Source: a virus
Direction: 5' to 3' (one strand)
Length of the DNA: 48,476 nt
IMG/VR virus record: IMGVR_UViG_3300032116_000327
Location: 1 to 48,476 of that record
The position numbers and the translations under genes were made by a program. Below, piece by piece: positions 45,088-48,476 of this stretch (within the stretch, counting starts at the first letter, position 1; each line of letters starts with the position of its first letter). The notes beneath the pieces were generated by a model that was not told where the DNA came from, did not search any database, and worked only from the letters and a program-made list of their open reading frames with translations.

Positions 45088-45333
45088 TCATGCTTTTTCT
45101 GTGCTATGAATAGCTGCGTTTAACATATCTACCATCTTTTGCAAAGTCTCTTTGGTTCCTTCTATACGAATACCATTAGAATAATCACAAGTATGATAAA
45201 AATCCACATAATACCATTTTGAATGATCCTGTGGATTTTGAAGCATATGCTTTACTTCATCAGAATCTTCCCACTGAAGTATTCTAGCATTCCATCCACT
45301 TTTCTTACCTAAATCCGATATTGTTTTATACAT
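45088..45333 (-). CDS. Small unknown protein
   Basis: The 81 residues include NARILQWEDSDEVKHML, then WYYVDFYHTCDYSNGIRIEGTKETLQKMVDML. The strand pairs and final helix suggest a compact alpha/beta fold. It abuts the next gene by 1 bp and follows a typical site. Confidence 0.57.
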   Translation of the reverse strand: MYKTISDLGKKSGWNARILQWEDSDEVKHMLQNPQDHSKWYYVDFYHTCDYSNGIRIEGTKETLQKMVDMLNAAIHSTEKA

Positions 45334-45626
45334 TAGTTTCTTTCCTCACACCCTGCTCTGCAATCTTTTAATTGACAATTTTGAATACATCTCCAAAGTT
45401 TACCGCTCTTATGAACCGCTACACACGACATAGCCCCGTGTTTTTTACAATGAGGACTTGGAGCAACATTTGGGTGGGTTGTTTTAATTTCCACTAGATC
45501 AAATCGACTGTTATTGTCATTGATTGGTAAATAATACTTATCAGACGATATTCCAAAAGCAAGACTCTCTACTACAAAAGACTCTTTTATAATAGTATCA
45601 TTAATTTGTTCTTGAGAAAAGTTCAT
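45333..45626 (-). CDS. Small Cys-rich phage protein
   Basis: In this 97-residue protein the C-terminal half is rich in Cys/His: PSPHCKKHGAMSCVAVHKSGKLWRCIQNCQLKDCRAGCEE. Such CKKHGAM..WRC..CRAGC proteins recur in large-phage early regions and probably bind zinc. The N-terminal half is beta-rich. The function is unknown. Confidence 0.65.
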   Translation of the reverse strand: MNFSQEQINDTIIKESFVVESLAFGISSDKYYLPINDNNSRFDLVEIKTTHPNVAPSPHCKKHGAMSCVAVHKSGKLWRCIQNCQLKDCRAGCEERN

Positions 45627-46240
45627 AGTCCTAAAACTTCTTTTTTATAATAGATCAGATATTCTTTGGCTTTTTTATCTCTTTCTTTCCATCCCTCAAC
45701 ATATTTTTGTTCAACACCGGGATTAGCATATTCTCTGTTGGTCAAAAAGTCAATAGCCTCATCAATAGTTCCAACATAATTAGGATTGTTAAAAACATAA
45801 TACAATGATCGGCCAATTCCACCGGGATAATTTGGCATAGTTACTATGTCTAGTTCATCTTCTGCCCAGCACTTTAAACAAGAATTAGGTTCATTAATAC
45901 AATCACCAAAATGAGATTCTTGTAATGCTTCAATAAAGTATTTGATAGTTGTTTCGTTATACCTTAAGTTCTCAAAATTGTTTTCTATATCATTAATAAT
46001 TTCATGAATTTTGTCTAAGGGATTAGCAAGAAATTCCTCTGCTTTTTTACGATAAGTTTCATTGAGTATAAGAGATGGTTTGATTCTATTGTTTTTATAA
46101 TCATCGATATAAAATGATAAACTAGTAATTGCTTCACCAACTTGAGTTACATAACTATATTTCCAAAAAAGTAGTTTTTTCTCCGCTTCATTTAACAGAA
46201 TCTTATTGGCTAAAGGATTATGTTGGTAAATTATTTCCAT
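45623..46240 (-). CDS. Conserved large-phage protein, unknown
   Basis: In this 205-residue protein a helical N-terminal half (LLNEAEKKLLFWKYSYVTQVGEAITSLSFYIDDYKNNRIKPS) is followed by EALQESHFGDCINEPNSCLKCWAEDELDI and GRSLYYVFNNPNYVGTIDEAIDFL. The HFGDC..pcsCxkCxAEdeLdi motif occurs in similar proteins from large phages and may bind metal. It overlaps a 50-aa gene by 1 bp (TAATG). Confidence 0.66.
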   Translation of the reverse strand: MEIIYQHNPLANKILLNEAEKKLLFWKYSYVTQVGEAITSLSFYIDDYKNNRIKPSLILNETYRKKAEEFLANPLDKIHEIINDIENNFENLRYNETTIKYFIEALQESHFGDCINEPNSCLKCWAEDELDIVTMPNYPGGIGRSLYYVFNNPNYVGTIDEAIDFLTNREYANPGVEQKYVEGWKERDKKAKEYLIYYKKEVLGL

Positions 46241-46392
46241 TAGAATCTCCTAAAAATTCTAAATCTTCCATAGAAAGTCCAACAAAACCATTCGTACCAT
46301 GTTCGTGGTCTATCTGCCATGTGAATTGTCTCTGCCCAAAGTTTGGCTAATTCTTCTTTAGACAATGTTTCGTTGAGATTGGTAACTTTCAC
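46240..46392 (-). CDS. Small basic/aromatic protein with GTG start (50 aa)
   Basis: GTG 46392 overlaps the preceding stop (GTGA) and its TAA overlaps the next ATG (TAATG). Residues include LNETLSKEELAKLWAETIHM and end in an aromatic, basic tail (WYEWFCWTFYGRFRIFRRF). The exact end-to-end couplings at both sides support a real gene. The function is unknown; the tail could be membrane-active. Confidence 0.6.
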   Translation of the reverse strand: MKVTNLNETLSKEELAKLWAETIHMADRPRTWYEWFCWTFYGRFRIFRRF

Positions 46393-46595
46393 TTATTTTC
46401 CTCAAACTTTTCTTTTAAAAACTTAGCATATTTCTGATCTGGGCAGTCGTACTCTTCCAAGTCACATTCTATTCCCAGTTCTTTACAGATAAAGGAATAA
46501 ACACTAAGTCCTTCGTAATCGTTCTCTGGGTAGGATCCATTATCGTAATCATACTTCATTATTAATTTTTTGAGTTGTTCTATGGAAATGTTCAT
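46389..46595 (-). CDS. Small unknown protein
   Basis: I use ATG 46595 (MNISIEQLKKLIMKYDYDNG); the frame extends to a non-ATG start at 46628. The 68 residues have IEQLKKLIMKYDYDNGSYPE, then SVYSFICKELGIECDLEEYDC. Short EF-hand-like acidic loops (DYDNGSYPENDYE) are suggestive but not complete. The family is unknown. Confidence 0.55.
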   Translation of the reverse strand: MNISIEQLKKLIMKYDYDNGSYPENDYEGLSVYSFICKELGIECDLEEYDCPDQKYAKFLKEKFEENK

Positions 46596-46597
46596 TT

Positions 46598-46843
46598 TTA
46601 CATTCTTCCCGGAGAACACTTGGGACAACTACAACTCATCATATGAACGCATGGCCCCAAACCATCTTTTCTGATTCCTGTGCCATTACAAGAACTACAA
46701 TTATCATGCAAACAATCGCTTTTCGGGTTTTGAACAATAGTTATTTTAGACCAATACGGATAGTCTTTGTCCCATGAATCGATATAAACTGGTTGTCCTT
46801 TTTCTTCACCAATATAAAGTATAGAATGAGTCCAGTTATTCAT
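46598..46843 (-). CDS. Small DnaJ-type zinc-binding protein
   Basis: In this 81-residue protein the centre carries CLHDNCSSCNGTGIRKDGLGPCVHMMSCSCPKCSPG. The CxxCxGxG core and following Cys pairs are those of DnaJ-like zinc modules, which are common in phage hypotheticals. An N-terminal strand pair (HSILYIGEEKGQPVYIDSW) precedes it. A J-domain is not present. Confidence 0.68.
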   Translation of the reverse strand: MNNWTHSILYIGEEKGQPVYIDSWDKDYPYWSKITIVQNPKSDCLHDNCSSCNGTGIRKDGLGPCVHMMSCSCPKCSPGRM

Positions 46844-46844
46844 T

Positions 46845-47867
46845 TTATTCTTTCAATAAAAACTGATTATTAATCGCTTTAAAACTAATAGTTCCACCAA
46901 TGTCTCGTATTACTATTCCTTCACGTTCTTGAGAACTTTTAGCAGAGGGAAAGTGGTCTATATATTTGCCTTGGGCCAGTTCTAGTAGATCGTCCACAGT
47001 ATAGTCGAAACTTTCACCTTTTTCAAGTACCGGCACAAACTTCAATCCTAATCTCTCTACAATATGCAAACTCTCATCTAGACATAATCTACTATTTGTA
47101 GAGATATCTACAACATTAAATACATATAAATCTGCTATAGGTAAACCTAGAGGATTTTTTTGCACACCTGGGGCAACAACCTCTCCTTGTAAAGCAATTT
47201 GTCTACCTTCATTCCACAAATCCCTAAGTCCTTGCTCAATATTATATCTATCGGCTATTTTCCAAAAACTATGGTTGTCACTTTTTTTGTAACTATAATT
47301 TCTTCCACAAACATGAAAAGTTTCATCTTTGGGATCAATTAAAAATGTGCTGCTTGTGCCATCTAGTTTCAACGAAATATAGTAGGGTTGTCCATTAAGA
47401 CTTTGTATAAATTGATATTCGTCGTTTAATTGAACTCTTATTTCATCTGTTTTACTAATAGGCCATGAAAATGACTTAGCATCCCCTATAATGGCGGCGG
47501 GAATAGGAGGTTCGTATTTCTCCACGCCTAGTATATCTGTAACATCATCACCAATGCTAAACCTTGCTAGATTAGGAAACACAGTTATTGGAAGAGCCAA
47601 ACCCTGACTAAGTTGTTTGCGGAGTTTTATTGTTTTGAGCCTAAATTTCTTAAAAGATTCGTTCCAACAGCCCTTCCTCAAAAATTCAAATTCTTGAATC
47701 TCTGGTAGTAATGAGTCTATTTCAAAGTAGACACACCTATCTCCAGTTTTAAACTCACCCTTTTTAGATACGCACTCCCACCCTAAAATGCCTACAGTTT
47801 CTATGCTGTCAGCATCTAATATAGGTTTTACGTATTTAATTTGTTGTATACTAGCTAATTTTCTCAT
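46845..47867 (-). CDS. RNA ligase, DRB0094 (Rnl5) type with N-terminal OB domain
   Basis: This protein has 340 residues. Residues ~1-110 form the OB-like N-terminal domain (RKLASIQQIKYVKPILDADSIETV; WECVSKKGEFKTGDRCVYFEIDSLLP). The nucleotidyltransferase motif I is SLKLDGTSSTF (nucleophile Lys167), motif IIIa is ALQGEVVAPGVQKNP, and motif IV/V is EGIVIRD and ISFKAIN. The family seals RNA nicks with a 3'-OH/5'-PO4 end, including 3'-OH RNA on DNA. A phage copy may repair tRNAs cut by host anticodon nucleases. No kinase/phosphatase partner (PNK) is in the window. Confidence 0.85.
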   Translation of the reverse strand: MRKLASIQQIKYVKPILDADSIETVGILGWECVSKKGEFKTGDRCVYFEIDSLLPEIQEFEFLRKGCWNESFKKFRLKTIKLRKQLSQGLALPITVFPNLARFSIGDDVTDILGVEKYEPPIPAAIIGDAKSFSWPISKTDEIRVQLNDEYQFIQSLNGQPYYISLKLDGTSSTFLIDPKDETFHVCGRNYSYKKSDNHSFWKIADRYNIEQGLRDLWNEGRQIALQGEVVAPGVQKNPLGLPIADLYVFNVVDISTNSRLCLDESLHIVERLGLKFVPVLEKGESFDYTVDDLLELAQGKYIDHFPSAKSSQEREGIVIRDIGGTISFKAINNQFLLKE

Positions 47868-48345
47868 GATTATCGTATGGTCTTATTACCCACCCTATTT
47901 TGAGCAAATCCAGTCTAACCTCTTCTGTTACAAAACTTTCACCAACATACCCATCACTCTTCTCTGGATCAGATCCTATCCCGGAACAATACCAGTCTAT
48001 ATAGTCTCCTTTTTGTATCATATCCGCTATAATACCACCGGCGTGTCTCCAAGAGCAAGTCCACTCCTTGTCTCCATAAAAAAATCTGTTATTACACAAT
48101 GCCGCATATAAATTTTGACAGTATACCGTACTGTTTCTGGCTTTATTTAGGATATCTTCACTAGACCGCAAATCATATTCTAAATTAAAATTTTTGTCTT
48201 CTGTTTCTTCTCTGGCTTGTGCTTCGTCAAGTATAGTCATCATATTATCGTACAGTTCTTGGGTTGTTTTACCTTCTTCTAATTGTTTTTTCCATATTCC
48301 ACGATAAAACGATCCTCTTTCTGGGCTGCTAGAATATTCTTTCAT
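47851..48345 (-). CDS. Conserved phage protein, paralogue of 39526-39891
   Basis: I use ATG 48345 (MKEYSSSPERGSFY), eight bases after AGGAG; a longer frame needs GTG. The 164 residues carry an extra ~55-residue N-terminal helix region, then TVYCQNLYAALCNNRFFYGDKEWTCSWRHAGGIIADMI, DWYCSGIGSD and VTEEVRLDLLKIGWVI, collinear with the earlier gene. The conserved Cys/His/Trp set suggests a shared binding function. It overlaps the RNA ligase start by 17 bp. Confidence 0.72.
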   Translation of the reverse strand: MKEYSSSPERGSFYRGIWKKQLEEGKTTQELYDNMMTILDEAQAREETEDKNFNLEYDLRSSEDILNKARNSTVYCQNLYAALCNNRFFYGDKEWTCSWRHAGGIIADMIQKGDYIDWYCSGIGSDPEKSDGYVGESFVTEEVRLDLLKIGWVIRPYDNHEKIS

Positions 48346-48470
48346 ATGCCCCACTCCTGCTCTAATTTTGACAAGGCTGATTCTACGGTAGAGTTATTAT
48401 AAAAACAATCATAATCAGAATTTTTAAGTTCATTATATTTCTCCGGCCAAATATCGTATAAAACATTCAT
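48342..48470 (-). CDS. Small protein at the window edge (42 aa)
   Basis: ATG 48470 to TGA 48342, overlapping the next start as ATGA. The frame continues past the ATG to the window edge (GTA, ACG codons), so the gene could start outside. Residues MNVLYDIWPEKYNELKNSDY and STVESALSKLEQEWGI. The coupling supports a real gene. The family is unknown. Confidence 0.5.
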   Translation of the reverse strand: MNVLYDIWPEKYNELKNSDYDCFYNNSTVESALSKLEQEWGI

Positions 48471-48476
48471 TACCGT

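Overview
The window is a stretch of a large, AT-rich, tailed bacteriophage genome, most likely a T4-superfamily (gp55/rII-bearing) myovirus or a relative. The best evidence is an rIIA-rIIB pair, a gp55-like sigma factor, recombination endonuclease VII, tail-type repeat proteins, dense gene packing with 1-50 bp overlaps, and phage-encoded RNA genes. Nearly every gene is on the minus strand. The exceptions are four HNH endonuclease genes and one possible remnant, all on the plus strand. The host cannot be named. The early promoters are near-consensus sigma-70 boxes, which argues against a host with divergent promoters such as Bacteroidetes.

Layout, left to right. (1) 1-8.9 kb is a late or virion block: two tandem beta-helix-like repeat proteins (the first runs off the left edge), small structural-type proteins, a DeoC-like barrel, a ClpP-like protease, the gp55-like sigma factor and a DUF5872-type protein. 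(2) 8.8-14.9 kb is an accessory metabolism block: three glycosyltransferases, a SAM methyltransferase, GMP reductase, a nucleoside deoxyribosyltransferase-like protein and a macro domain. (3) 15-23 kb holds a secreted trypsin-like protease, an actin-like ATPase with a small membrane protein, RuvB next to a zinc-ribbon protein that ends in a RuvA-domain-III-like segment, a tRNA-like element, rIIB and rIIA. (4) 23-42 kb is an early region of short operons, each behind a TTGAC(N)-16/17-TAtaaT promoter. It carries DNA repair and nucleotide genes (HhH glycosylase, WGR-type DNA ligase, endonuclease VII, UvdE, ThyX, deaminase), a sulfotransferase-like protein, two tRNAs, a SpoU methyltransferase and a complete tmRNA (ssrA) gene with a readable LALAA-ending tag. 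(5) 42-48.5 kb is one tightly overlapping run of about 18 small unknown genes ending, in map order, with a DRB0094-type RNA ligase and a paralogue of an earlier gene.

How the genes fit together (inference). The early operons reset DNA repair, nucleotide pools and translation: tRNA-Ile(TAT) for AUA codons, tRNA-Leu(TAA), tmRNA for stalled ribosomes, a SpoU methyltransferase and an RNA ligase. The gp55-like sigma factor would switch on the virion genes. The glycan, sulfotransferase and macro-domain genes look like host-modification or anti-defence cargo. The most unusual items are the phage tmRNA, the RuvB/RuvA-tail pair, the secreted trypsin-like protease, the DeoC-like protein without its catalytic lysines, and the recurrent placement of plus-strand HNH genes between an operon end and the next early promoter.
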